Assembly (NCBI GenBank): GCA_028687335.1
Contig: JAQUAI010000001.1
Location: 186,001-250,000, forward strand
Length of the DNA stretch: 64,000 nucleotides
Direction: 5' to 3'
Source: Gallionella sp.
GTDB taxonomy: Bacteria > Pseudomonadota > Gammaproteobacteria > Burkholderiales > Gallionellaceae
Part shown: piece after piece, positions 27,006-34,307 of the stretch
Layout: each line of letters starts with the position of its first letter
Position numbering within the stretch: the first letter of the stretch is position 1
Translations under genes and position numbers: made by a program
Notes under the pieces: model-generated
What the model was told of the DNA's origin: nothing
The model's database searches: none
The model's input: the letters and a program-made list of their open reading frames with translations, nothing else

Positions 27006-28331
27006 ATGAAAAATTTCACACAATCGCTTTTGAAGGTTTCTTTGGCGGCGGCACTGACTGCTTTGTCTGGCAGCGCTGTTGCGGGTGGCTTCGGTCTGAT
27101 CGAACAAAGCGGCAGCGGCATGGGTAACGCATTTGCGGGCGGCGCGGCGAGTGCCGAAGATGCCAGCACGATTTATTTTAATCCGGCGGGGATGTCGCGT
27201 TTGAAGGGCAAACAGATTGCGGTGGCATTGCATGCGATCAATCCGAGTGCGAAGTTCACGCCATCGGCAACGGCAACAGGTGGTGCGTTGCAAGTGGCAG
27301 GTAACAACGGCGGAGATCCCGGCGGTTGGGGTTATGTCCCCAACGGCTATTTCGCCATGGAAATTGATCCGGCATTGAGCTTCGGCATTGGCGTGAATGC
27401 ACCGTTTGGGATGCAAACAGAATATGACGCAGGTTGGATCGGACGCTTTCAGGCGATGAAATCTAGTATCAAAACGGTCAATATCAACCCGTCTATTTCT
27501 TACCGCATGAGCGACACGGTAACTTTGGGTGCAGGTATCAGCTATCAAAAAATTGACGGTGAATTAACCAGCGCAACGAACTACAGCGCGGCGGCTTTTG
27601 CGGCGGGTGGTGCACCTTTGCTAGGCGCAATTGGCGGAGCGGGTGTGGAAGGCGTAACAACGGTTAAAGGTAAGGATGCCGCGTGGGGTTACAACTTGGG
27701 TGTGTTGTTTAACGCCACACCGCAAACCCGAGTGGGTTTAGCTTATCGCTCCACGATTAATTACACCCTAAATGGCACGGTGTCGTTCAGTAACCGTCCG
27801 GCGTTACTTGCCGCAGCCATTCCTGATGGTGCGGTAAATTTGAACATCAAAATGCCAGATACTTTTTCGGCAAGTGCCTTTCATCAGTTGAACGATAAAT
27901 GGGACATCATGGCCGATGCGACTTGGACTGGTTGGAGCGTATTCAAACAACTCAAGATTGACCGTGCCAGCGGTGTGAACCTGACGACCGTCCCGGAAAA
28001 CTGGAGCGATACATGGCGCTTTGCCGTAGGTGCAAATCACCATTACAACGATCAATGGACGGCGCGCATGGGGCTGGCCTATGACCAAACGCCCGTTTCT
28101 GATGCTTTCCGTACGGCGCGCATTCCAGATCAAGACCGCACATGGTTATCGTTGGGTGGACAGTACAAGCCGAGCAAAGAGTCGGCTATTGATTTCGCCT
28201 ATACCCACCTGTTTATTTCCAATGCGACCATCGCTGACAACAAAGCGGCAGCAGGTGCGGGTAATCTGGCGGGTACTTACAGCTCCATCGCAACTAATAT
28301 CCTTAGCGTTCAATATACGCACGGTTTCTAA
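27006..28331 (+). CDS. fadL: FadL/OmpP1 family outer-membrane fatty-acid channel
   Basis: A 441-residue beta-barrel with a signal peptide (ALTALSGSAVAGG). The mature N-terminus GGFGLIEQSGSGMGNAFAGG and the following ASAEDASTIYFNPAGMSRL are the hallmark of the FadL/TodX family, whose hatch domain admits long-chain fatty acids or hydrophobic compounds. The protein ends in an aromatic residue (THGF), as barrels do. GGGAGA precedes the ATG. Location within the cluster supports fatty-acid uptake. Confidence 0.93.
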   Translation: MKNFTQSLLKVSLAAALTALSGSAVAGGFGLIEQSGSGMGNAFAGGAASAEDASTIYFNPAGMSRLKGKQIAVALHAINPSAKFTPSATATGGALQVAGNNGGDPGGWGYVPNGYFAMEIDPALSFGIGVNAPFGMQTEYDAGWIGRFQAMKSSIKTVNINPSISYRMSDTVTLGAGISYQKIDGELTSATNYSAAAFAAGGAPLLGAIGGAGVEGVTTVKGKDAAWGYNLGVLFNATPQTRVGLAYRSTINYTLNGTVSFSNRPALLAAAIPDGAVNLNIKMPDTFSASAFHQLNDKWDIMADATWTGWSVFKQLKIDRASGVNLTTVPENWSDTWRFAVGANHHYNDQWTARMGLAYDQTPVSDAFRTARIPDQDRTWLSLGGQYKPSKESAIDFAYTHLFISNATIADNKAAAGAGNLAGTYSSIATNILSVQYTHGF

Positions 28332-28342
28332 GGCGTGTTCTG

Positions 28343-28368
28343 AAAGGGGAGGTGCAAGCCTTCCCTTT
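28343..28368 (+). terminator. Hairpin between fadL and the fadN-like gene
   Basis: AAAGGGGAGG and CCTTCCCTTT form a 10-bp stem with one G-U pair around a TGCAAG loop. It could be a weak terminator or an mRNA processing/stability element that sets the ratio of channel to enzyme. The T-tract is poor (GTATTTGG). Confidence 0.45.
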
Positions 28369-28385
28369 GTATTTGGAGAATCGAC

Positions 28386-30866
28386 ATGGGAAACGGAATT
28401 CGAATTCGCAAGGTCGCGGTGCTCGGTGCTGGTGTGATGGGTGCGCAGATCGCTGCGCATCTGGTGAACGCCAATGTCGAGACCTTGTTGTTCGAGTTGC
28501 CGGCAAAAGAGGGTGATCCGAACGGCAATGTGAACAAAGCGCTCGAGGGGCTGAAGAAGCTCGACCCCGCGCCTATCGCTAGTCCCAACAAACTTAGCTA
28601 CATCCAGGCTGCGAACTACGACCAGCATCTGGAGAAATTGCGCGATTGCGACCTCATCATTGAAGCTATCGCTGAACGCATCGATTGGAAATCCGACCTG
28701 TATCGCAAGGTCGCGCCGTTTGTGAATGCGAATGCCATCTTCGCGACCAACACCTCCGGTCTTTCCATCAACAAACTGGCCGAAGCCTTTCCTGAGAATC
28801 TGCGTCATCGTTTCTGCGGCATCCACTTTTTCAATCCGCCACGCTATATGCACTTGATCGAACTCATTCCGTGCAAGGGCACAGAAGCGGGATTGCTTGA
28901 TCAGTTGGAGACTTTCCTCGTCTCCACCGTAGGCAAAAGTGTTGTGCGCGCAAAAGACACGCCTAATTTCATCGCCAATCGCATCGGTGTGTTCTCTATG
29001 ATCGCCACCAAGCATCATGCGGCGGCGTTCAATCTTGGCTTCGATATGGTGGATGCACTGACGGGTCGTTATCTTGGTCGCCCCAAGAGCGCCACCTTCC
29101 GCACGCTCGACGTGGTCGGTCTCGATGTGTTCGCACACGTGGTCAACACCATGCGCGATAACCTAAACGAAGATCCGTGGCACAAGCATTATGAGTTGCC
29201 GGGCTGGTTCCAGTATCTGGTCGAACAGGGTTCGCTGGGACAAAAGACCAAACGCGGTATCTATCAAAAGATCGGCAAAGAGATACATGTGCTGGATCTG
29301 CATACCAAGGAATATCGACTATCCGACGCCAAGGTGGACGATGGCGTCAAAGATATTCTGCGTGAACGTGACTGGGCTAAGAAGCTCGCAGGGTTGCGTT
29401 TGAATCCGCATCCGCAGGCGCAGTTCCTGTGGGCTACCTTCCGTGATGTGTTCCACTACTGCGCACTACATCTGGGCGACATCGCCAACAATGCGCGCGA
29501 TGTCGATTTTGCCGTGCGTTGGGGTTTCGGCTGGGACAAAGGTCCGTTCGAGATATGGCAAGCGGCAGGCTGGCAGCAAGTGGCGGGCTGGATCAATGCT
29601 GACATCGCCGCAGGCAAAGCGATGGCGAGTGCGCCGTTGCCGTTCTGGGTGACTGCGCCATCGCGTATCGGTGTTCATTCTGAGCAAGGTTCATTCTCGC
29701 CCACCAGTCAGAACGATCAACCCCGTTCGACACTTCCCGTCTATCGCCGTCAACTATTCCCCGATGCGCTGCAAGGTGAGACGCACCACTATGGCGAGAC
29801 CGTGTTCGAGACCGATGAAGTACGTATGTGGCACATGGGCGACGGCATCGGCATCCTCAGTTTCAAGAGCAAGATGCACACTGTCAACAACGAAGTGCTG
29901 GATGGTGTGTTGCGCGCGGTGGACGAAGCCGAAGCAAACTTCAGCGCACTCGTCATCTGGCAGACCGAAGCACCGTTCTCCGCCGGTGCGAATCTGTTGC
30001 AATTGATGCAAGGCGTGCAAGAGACGCCGGCAGAGTCGGGTCTGTTCGGCAAACTCAAAGGCGCGGTGAATCGTGTGAAATACACCGCAGCAGGCGGTGG
30101 TGGCATGGGCGATCTGTTCAACGCGGCGACCGGCAATGTGCCTAAGGTCGAAGAGGTGGTGGCCAAATTCCAACAGACCTCGATGCGTCTCAAATATGCT
30201 CAAGTCCCCACCATCGCTGCTGTCGATGGCCTAGCGCTAGGTGGTGGATGCGAGTTCTCTATCCACTGCACACGCATCGTCGCCACGCTGGAAAGTTATA
30301 TCGGCCTCGTCGAAGTGGGTGTGGGATTGTTGCCCGCAGGCGGCGGCTGTAAAGAGATGGCTCAACGTGCCGCCGCCGAAGCAAGAGGTGGCGACATCTT
30401 CCCGATATTGAAACGCTACTTCCAACACATCGCCATGGGTGAAGTCGCCAAGAGCGCAGAGATGGCGCGTGAGATGGGTTATCTGCGTCCCTCGGATCGC
30501 ATCGTCCTCAACAAGTTCGAATTGCTACACATCGCCAAAGAAGAGGCCAAAGCGCTCAATGCCACGGCCTACCGTCCACCCTTGCATCAACATCAGATAC
30601 CTGTTGCAGGCCGCACCAGCATCGCCACCTTCAAGGCATCCATGTTGAACATGCTCGAAGGTGGCTTCATCTCCGAACACGACTACAACATCGGCTGTCG
30701 CGTGGCAGAGAGCATGTGCGGCGGAGATGTTGAAGCGGGTAGCCTGGTGGACGAGACATGGCTACTCGACTTGGAACGCAAGAACTTCATGGAGCTACTG
30801 GCGACTGAGAAGACGCAGGCAAGGATTGAATATATGTTGAAGAGTGGGAAGCCGTTGCGGAATTGA
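28386..30866 (+). CDS. 3-hydroxyacyl-CoA dehydrogenase / enoyl-CoA hydratase (FadN-like)
   Basis: An 826-residue bifunctional beta-oxidation enzyme with the dehydrogenase first. NAD site VAVLGAGVMGAQIAAHL is at ~10-26, the dehydrogenase C-terminal domains run to ~390, and the hydratase/crotonase fold is at ~480-700 (APFSAGANLLQL, ALGGGCEF, VEVGVGLLPAGGGCKEM). The order is that of Bacillus FadN, opposite to E. coli FadB. It should be followed by a thiolase gene, but here the accessory region begins at its stop codon. Its last 26 bases recur twice downstream. Confidence 0.92.
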   Translation: MGNGIRIRKVAVLGAGVMGAQIAAHLVNANVETLLFELPAKEGDPNGNVNKALEGLKKLDPAPIASPNKLSYIQAANYDQHLEKLRDCDLIIEAIAERIDWKSDLYRKVAPFVNANAIFATNTSGLSINKLAEAFPENLRHRFCGIHFFNPPRYMHLIELIPCKGTEAGLLDQLETFLVSTVGKSVVRAKDTPNFIANRIGVFSMIATKHHAAAFNLGFDMVDALTGRYLGRPKSATFRTLDVVGLDVFAHVVNTMRDNLNEDPWHKHYELPGWFQYLVEQGSLGQKTKRGIYQKIGKEIHVLDLHTKEYRLSDAKVDDGVKDILRERDWAKKLAGLRLNPHPQAQFLWATFRDVFHYCALHLGDIANNARDVDFAVRWGFGWDKGPFEIWQAAGWQQVAGWINADIAAGKAMASAPLPFWVTAPSRIGVHSEQGSFSPTSQNDQPRSTLPVYRRQLFPDALQGETHHYGETVFETDEVRMWHMGDGIGILSFKSKMHTVNNEVLDGVLRAVDEAEANFSALVIWQTEAPFSAGANLLQLMQGVQETPAESGLFGKLKGAVNRVKYTAAGGGGMGDLFNAATGNVPKVEEVVAKFQQTSMRLKYAQVPTIAAVDGLALGGGCEFSIHCTRIVATLESYIGLVEVGVGLLPAGGGCKEMAQRAAAEARGGDIFPILKRYFQHIAMGEVAKSAEMAREMGYLRPSDRIVLNKFELLHIAKEEAKALNATAYRPPLHQHQIPVAGRTSIATFKASMLNMLEGGFISEHDYNIGCRVAESMCGGDVEAGSLVDETWLLDLERKNFMELLATEKTQARIEYMLKSGKPLRN

Positions 30867-30867
30867 T
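30842..30867 (+). repeat. fadN-tail direct repeat, copy 1
   Basis: These 26 bases (GAGTGGGAAGCCGTTGCGG, then AATTGAT) cover the last codons and stop of the fadN-like gene. Identical at 32269-32294 and with two mismatches at 34193-34218. Copies 1 and 2 are also similar over a further ~110 bp upstream. Confidence 0.85.
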
Positions 30868-30922
30868 ATGCAACTTTATGTTGCTAAATTTGTAATTAGT
30901 AATTCAATTAATAAATATGTAA

Positions 30923-30953
30923 TTCACTGTTTAATAATAAAAACATATATAAT
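30923..30953 (+). promoter_or_regulatory. Putative promoter of the fic gene in an AT-rich spacer
   Basis: The 120-bp spacer after the fadN-like gene is far more AT-rich than its surroundings. A consensus TATAAT (30948-30953) lies 34 nt before the fic ATG, with a weak TTCACT -35 at 19 bp. No clear ribosome site precedes the ATG. Confidence 0.45.
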
Positions 30954-30986
30954 ATTTGTACTTAAAAAATTAAACTATTGTAATTA

Positions 30987-32147
30987 ATGAAGCCTTCGTT
31001 CGTAGATTACCCGCTCAGAATTCTTGAGTTGAACTTCTCGTCTCCGTTGACCGATGTGGTCATGGAGTTGGAGTATTTACGTCGGCTGCAACTTTCGGGA
31101 GACACCCCGCCTGCCGTATTTTTCCAACTCAAAAATATTTTCCATACGCTGGAAAGTCTGGGGTCTGCCCGTATCGAAGGCAACCACACCACGCTGGCCG
31201 ACTACATCGAAAGCAAAATCGAAAACGCGCCCAATCCCACCGAAAATATCCAAGAAATTCACAACATCGAGCAGGCGATGGATTATGTGGAAGAAGCGGT
31301 GCAGGTTGGCGGTCACATCACCGAACAATTGATACGCGAATTGCACCAGATGACTGTCGGTGGTCTAGTGCGTGAAGGCGACAAAACGCCCGGAAAATAT
31401 CGTGGCGGAAACGTGCAAATCGCCGGAGCCACACACTTGCCGCCAGATGTATCTGCTGTGCTGGGCTATATGCAGGAACTGGTCGAATTCATCAACCACC
31501 CCGACGCGCACAAGTACGATTTGCTGAAAATGGCACTGGCGCATCACCGTTTTTGCTGGATACACCCGTTTGGTAACGGCAACGGACGCGTGGTGCGGCT
31601 GCTGAGTTACGCCATGATGATTAAGTACGGCTTTAATGTGCAGACTGGTGGCAGAGTGTTGAACCCAACCGCAGTCTTCTGCAACGACCGCGATGCTTAT
31701 TACGCGAACCTGTCTGGTGCGGATGATGGGACGGAGCAGGGCTTGGAAGCATGGTGTCTCTATGTGTTGAGCGGCATCCGCGACGAACTGCAAAAAGTCG
31801 ATAAGCTCACCCGCTACGATTACCTACGCGATGAAATTCTCAAACCTGCGCTGGCGCACGGTAAATCCAGAAAACTGATAAACGCGCAGGAAGAAGTCGT
31901 GCTGGCGATGGCGATAGCCAAAAAAGAATTCAAGGCAGCCGATTTGGATGCCGTGTTACCCGCAATGACTGCGCGCCAAAGAACCTATCTCCTGTCGAAA
32001 TTACTGGCCGCCCAGATGATTCGCCCAACACGCGAAGGCGCGCGCAGCTACACCATTGATTTCTCCAACAACCACCTGCTGCGCGGCGTGATTTATGCGC
32101 TGGAACAGAAGGGGTTTATTCCGCCGCTGGTGAAGGCGGCAATGTGA
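30987..32147 (+). CDS. Fic-domain protein (class II, N-terminal inhibitory helix)
   Basis: A 386-residue Fic protein of the type that usually transfers AMP from ATP to Ser/Thr/Tyr of target proteins. The inhibitory motif SARIEGN is at residues 60-66, with E64 the expected inhibitory glutamate. The Fic core HPFGNGNGRVVR is at 193-204, with catalytic H193. The position that is normally Asp or Glu and binds Mg2+ (fifth residue of HPFx(D/E)GNGR) is Asn197, so metal binding or reaction type may differ. The C-terminal ~100 residues look like a winged-helix segment. It stands alone between two copies of the fadN tail. The target is unknown; no antitoxin gene is next to it. Confidence 0.9.
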   Translation: MKPSFVDYPLRILELNFSSPLTDVVMELEYLRRLQLSGDTPPAVFFQLKNIFHTLESLGSARIEGNHTTLADYIESKIENAPNPTENIQEIHNIEQAMDYVEEAVQVGGHITEQLIRELHQMTVGGLVREGDKTPGKYRGGNVQIAGATHLPPDVSAVLGYMQELVEFINHPDAHKYDLLKMALAHHRFCWIHPFGNGNGRVVRLLSYAMMIKYGFNVQTGGRVLNPTAVFCNDRDAYYANLSGADDGTEQGLEAWCLYVLSGIRDELQKVDKLTRYDYLRDEILKPALAHGKSRKLINAQEEVVLAMAIAKKEFKAADLDAVLPAMTARQRTYLLSKLLAAQMIRPTREGARSYTIDFSNNHLLRGVIYALEQKGFIPPLVKAAM

Positions 32148-32156
32148 ATATGATGG

Positions 32157-32293
32157 TGTGCAGTAGTGACGTGGAAGGGGGCGGCATGGCTCTCGATTTG
32201 GAGCGCAAGAATTTCATGGAGCTGCTGGCGATGGAGAAGACGCAGGCAAGGATCGAATATATGTTGAAGAGTGGGAAGCCGTTGCGGAATTGA
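32157..32293 (+). pseudogene. Second copy of the fadN 3' end (remnant)
   Basis: This stretch is similar to about 30715-30866 of the fadN-like gene. The last ~97 bases differ at about five positions, the region before them is more diverged and has lost about 13 nt. It keeps the reading frame of the last ~30 codons (KNFMELLAMEKTQARIEYML) and the same stop. It has no start and is not expected to be expressed on its own. It follows the fic gene and precedes the kinase, separating two accessory cassettes. Confidence 0.8.
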
Positions 32294-32294
32294 T
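32269..32294 (+). repeat. fadN-tail direct repeat, copy 2
   Basis: Identical to the 26 bases at the end of the fadN-like gene, followed by a different sequence (TTGATATCGCG against ATGCAACTTT). It marks the boundary between the Fic cassette and the kinase cassette. Confidence 0.85.
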
Positions 32295-32336
32295 TTGATA
32301 TCGCGAGCTATTGGTTTATGAGGGTAGACGGGAAAG

Positions 32337-33473
32337 ATGACTGAGAAAACAGTGAAGTTCGTAATTAAGAAAGACTTTGTCCTAAAGCAGGAGCTTGGGC
32401 AAGGGGCCTGTGGGCGAACTGTTTTGCTATTCGATAGTGATATTGATGAGCAGTTCGTGTGTAAGAAATATTCACCGATTCATGAAAGCATGAAAGAGGA
32501 GTTCTTTAAGAATTTTGTTCGTGAGATAAAGTTGTTGCACCTGCTCAATCACCAGAATGTTGTTCGAGTATTCAATTACTACTTATACCCAGAGCAACAA
32601 ACAGGATACATATTGATGGAGTATGTGAGAGGTTTTGATATTGAAGGCTACTTATCCAAGCATCCAGAAGATGTTAACGAGGTTTTTGTTCAGGTCATTG
32701 AAGGATTTACACATCTTGAGAAGAATCAAATTTTGCATAGAGATATTAGGCCTCAAAACGTTATGGTGACTGATGAAGGAATCGTAAAAATCATTGATTT
32801 CGGTTTTGGGAAACAAACTGTCAATCCAGAGGATTTTGGGAAAAGCATTACACTAAATTGGTGGTGTGAGCCCCCTCCTGAATTCAAGGAATCAATCTAC
32901 GATTACAAGACAGAGGTGTATTTTGTTGGGAAGCTGTTTGAAAAAATTATTTCAGATAGAAACATAGAGCATTTTAAACATATGAGTTTGCTTGGTCGCA
33001 TGTGTGTTGCTACCACACATGCTCGAATTGCTTACTTTGCAGATGTAAGGAAGGAACTGCTTTCTGAGAAATTCTTTGATATTGGATTCAATGATGCAGA
33101 GTTAGATGCATACAGGGAGTTTTCGAGCAGTCTTTATAACGCAGTATCAAAAATTGAGTCCAGCACGAAGTATTACGATGAAATTGGAGAAATTCAGGTA
33201 AAGATTGAAGAGTGCTACAAAAAAATAATGCTCGAAGAGTACGTGCCAAATAGTTCGCTGGTTCTTAATTGCTTTATCAATGGCTCTTATCATTACGACA
33301 CTCACTATTCGATTCGCGTGGATGTGTTGAAGGCGTTTATTGATTTGTTTAGAACAGCGTCCCGTGAAAAGAAAAATATCATCATTGGAAATATTCAGAC
33401 AAAACTAGATGCGGTGAAAAAGTACAGCAAGCCTGCCACGCCGTTTGATTTTGACGACGATATTCCGTTCTGA
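32337..33473 (+). CDS. AT-rich protein kinase with SSB-like C-terminal tip
   Basis: A 378-residue eukaryotic-like Ser/Thr kinase. The core is intact: glycine loop GQGACG (21-26), a VCKKY lysine (43 or 44), HRD at 134-136 within HRDIRPQN, and DFG at 154-156. The ~200-residue C-terminal part has no recognised domain. The last eight residues are DFDDDIPF, the same as the end of E. coli single-stranded-DNA-binding protein, which docks repair and replication proteins. Base composition is clearly more AT-rich than the neighbouring genes, which points to transfer. No membrane segment or signal is present. A role in phage defence or DNA-damage signalling is inference from the tip and the context. Confidence 0.88.
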   Translation: MTEKTVKFVIKKDFVLKQELGQGACGRTVLLFDSDIDEQFVCKKYSPIHESMKEEFFKNFVREIKLLHLLNHQNVVRVFNYYLYPEQQTGYILMEYVRGFDIEGYLSKHPEDVNEVFVQVIEGFTHLEKNQILHRDIRPQNVMVTDEGIVKIIDFGFGKQTVNPEDFGKSITLNWWCEPPPEFKESIYDYKTEVYFVGKLFEKIISDRNIEHFKHMSLLGRMCVATTHARIAYFADVRKELLSEKFFDIGFNDAELDAYREFSSSLYNAVSKIESSTKYYDEIGEIQVKIEECYKKIMLEEYVPNSSLVLNCFINGSYHYDTHYSIRVDVLKAFIDLFRTASREKKNIIIGNIQTKLDAVKKYSKPATPFDFDDDIPF

Positions 33474-33492
33474 TTTATAACCACATAACACC

Positions 33493-33884
33493 ATGACAAC
33501 ACCAGTCAACCCACAACTCGATTTCATCGAGATCACGCAACTGATCCACGCCGCGCGGCAGCGTGCGGTGCTGGCGGTAAATACGGCGTTGATCGAGTTG
33601 TATTGGCAGGTGGGGCAGTTCATCAGTCGCAAGATCGCGCAGGCGGAATGGGGCGATGGGGTGGTGGTGAAATTGGCCGAGCATCTTGCGCAGATTCAGC
33701 CGGGGCTGAGAGGTTTTACCCGCCCAAACTTATTTCGGATGCAGCAGTTTTATGAGGCATATCAATGGGATGAAAAAGTCTCACCACTGGTGAGACAATT
33801 GCCGTGGACGCACTGCTGCAAGCCAAGCTACATGAATTCTATTTGCAGAATGCACCGGATGAGGATTCGGAAATCGTAAAGTGA
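33493..33884 (+). pseudogene. DUF1016 (YhcG-type) nuclease gene with internal deletion
   Basis: The first ~97 codons encode the DUF1016 N-terminal domain (ALIELYWQVGQFISRKI, GFTRPNLFRMQQFYEAY). After VSPLVRQLPW the frame changes. In the next frame (from about 33801) comes ALLQAKLHEFYLQNAPDEDS with its own stop, which looks like the normal C-terminus of the family. The central part and the PDDEXK nuclease core (~200 residues) are therefore missing. The remaining 128-codon frame may still make a truncated protein. It begins 19 nt after the kinase gene. Confidence 0.75.
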
Positions 33885-33894
33885 GGAGCATGCC

Positions 33895-33933
33895 ATGAGC
33901 AAATAAGTCCAGGAAGCCTACATCGCCGCCGCG
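33895..33933 (+). pseudogene. Possible remnant of a thiolase (fadA-type) gene start
   Basis: GAGGAGCATGCC precedes an ATG whose codons read Met-Ser-Lys-stop-VQEAYIAAA. From memory, betaproteobacterial acetyl-CoA acyltransferases next to fadN-type genes begin MSK-Q-(V/I)Q(D/E)AYIVAA; a CAA to TAA change would explain the stop. Similarity ends after about 13 codons. It is short, so chance cannot be excluded, but a thiolase gene is what is missing from the cluster. Confidence 0.35.
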
Positions 33934-34088
33934 TATGCTGTATGCAAATAGCATATGAAATGTGCTTTAAGCTCAATCTGTTACCTTGCCGTATTCTCAG
34001 TTCTCGAATTTTGTAGTTAAGTTCCGCTTGATTTGTAGATGATCTGCTGGTGTATGCGTAAACAATCGAGGAAGTACTAAGTTAGCTT

Positions 34089-34192
34089 GATAACTGCATA
34101 ACGCCATAACAACGTCACTCAACCCACCATCGACTTCATTAAAATCACGCAACTGATGCTCGCCGCGCGGTGCTGGCGGTGAATATGGCGTT
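34089..34192 (+). pseudogene. Second, degraded copy of the DUF1016 gene start
   Basis: The sequence ATCACGCAACTGAT(G/C)C-CGCCGCGCGG-TGCTGGCGGT is shared with 33477-33595, but about 10 nt are deleted and the start codon is lost (CATAACAAC against CATGACAAC). The similarity stops at GCGTTGA, where the third fadN-tail repeat begins. Confidence 0.75.
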
Positions 34193-34218
34193 GAGTGGGA
34201 AGCCATTGCGGAACTGAT
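34193..34218 (+). repeat. fadN-tail direct repeat, copy 3
   Basis: Matches copies 1 and 2 at 24 of 26 positions (GAGTGGGAAGCCATTGCGG, then AACTGAT). It closes the accessory region and is joined directly to the DUF1016 remnant. Confidence 0.8.
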
Positions 34219-34307
34219 AAAAGCGTTATGCTGTTCACTCGGGCTGTAGAATCCGAAAAAACAGTAGAGAGCGCATGAGAGTTAAGTGCGTTCCTTGGAG
34301 GAGTGTT

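Larger units (their letters stand above)
33885..34307. other. Gene-free stretch with several remnants
   Basis: This 423-base interval holds no intact gene. In order it contains a possible thiolase start remnant, about 155 bases in which I recognise nothing (AT-richer), a second damaged copy of the DUF1016 start, the third fadN-tail repeat, and the leader of the following diguanylate cyclase gene with TAGAAT (34247-34252) as a possible -10. Confidence 0.6.

Noticed and set aside
30867-30986. AT-rich spacer as a possible replication origin or integration (attI-like) site
   Set aside because: There are no DnaA boxes, iterons or integron-type core sites; an AT-rich promoter region for the fic gene is enough to explain it.
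32337-33884. Kinase plus DUF1016 as an intact known defence system
   Set aside because: The DUF1016 gene is internally deleted, and I cannot match the pair to a described system; it is reported only as a candidate novelty around the kinase.
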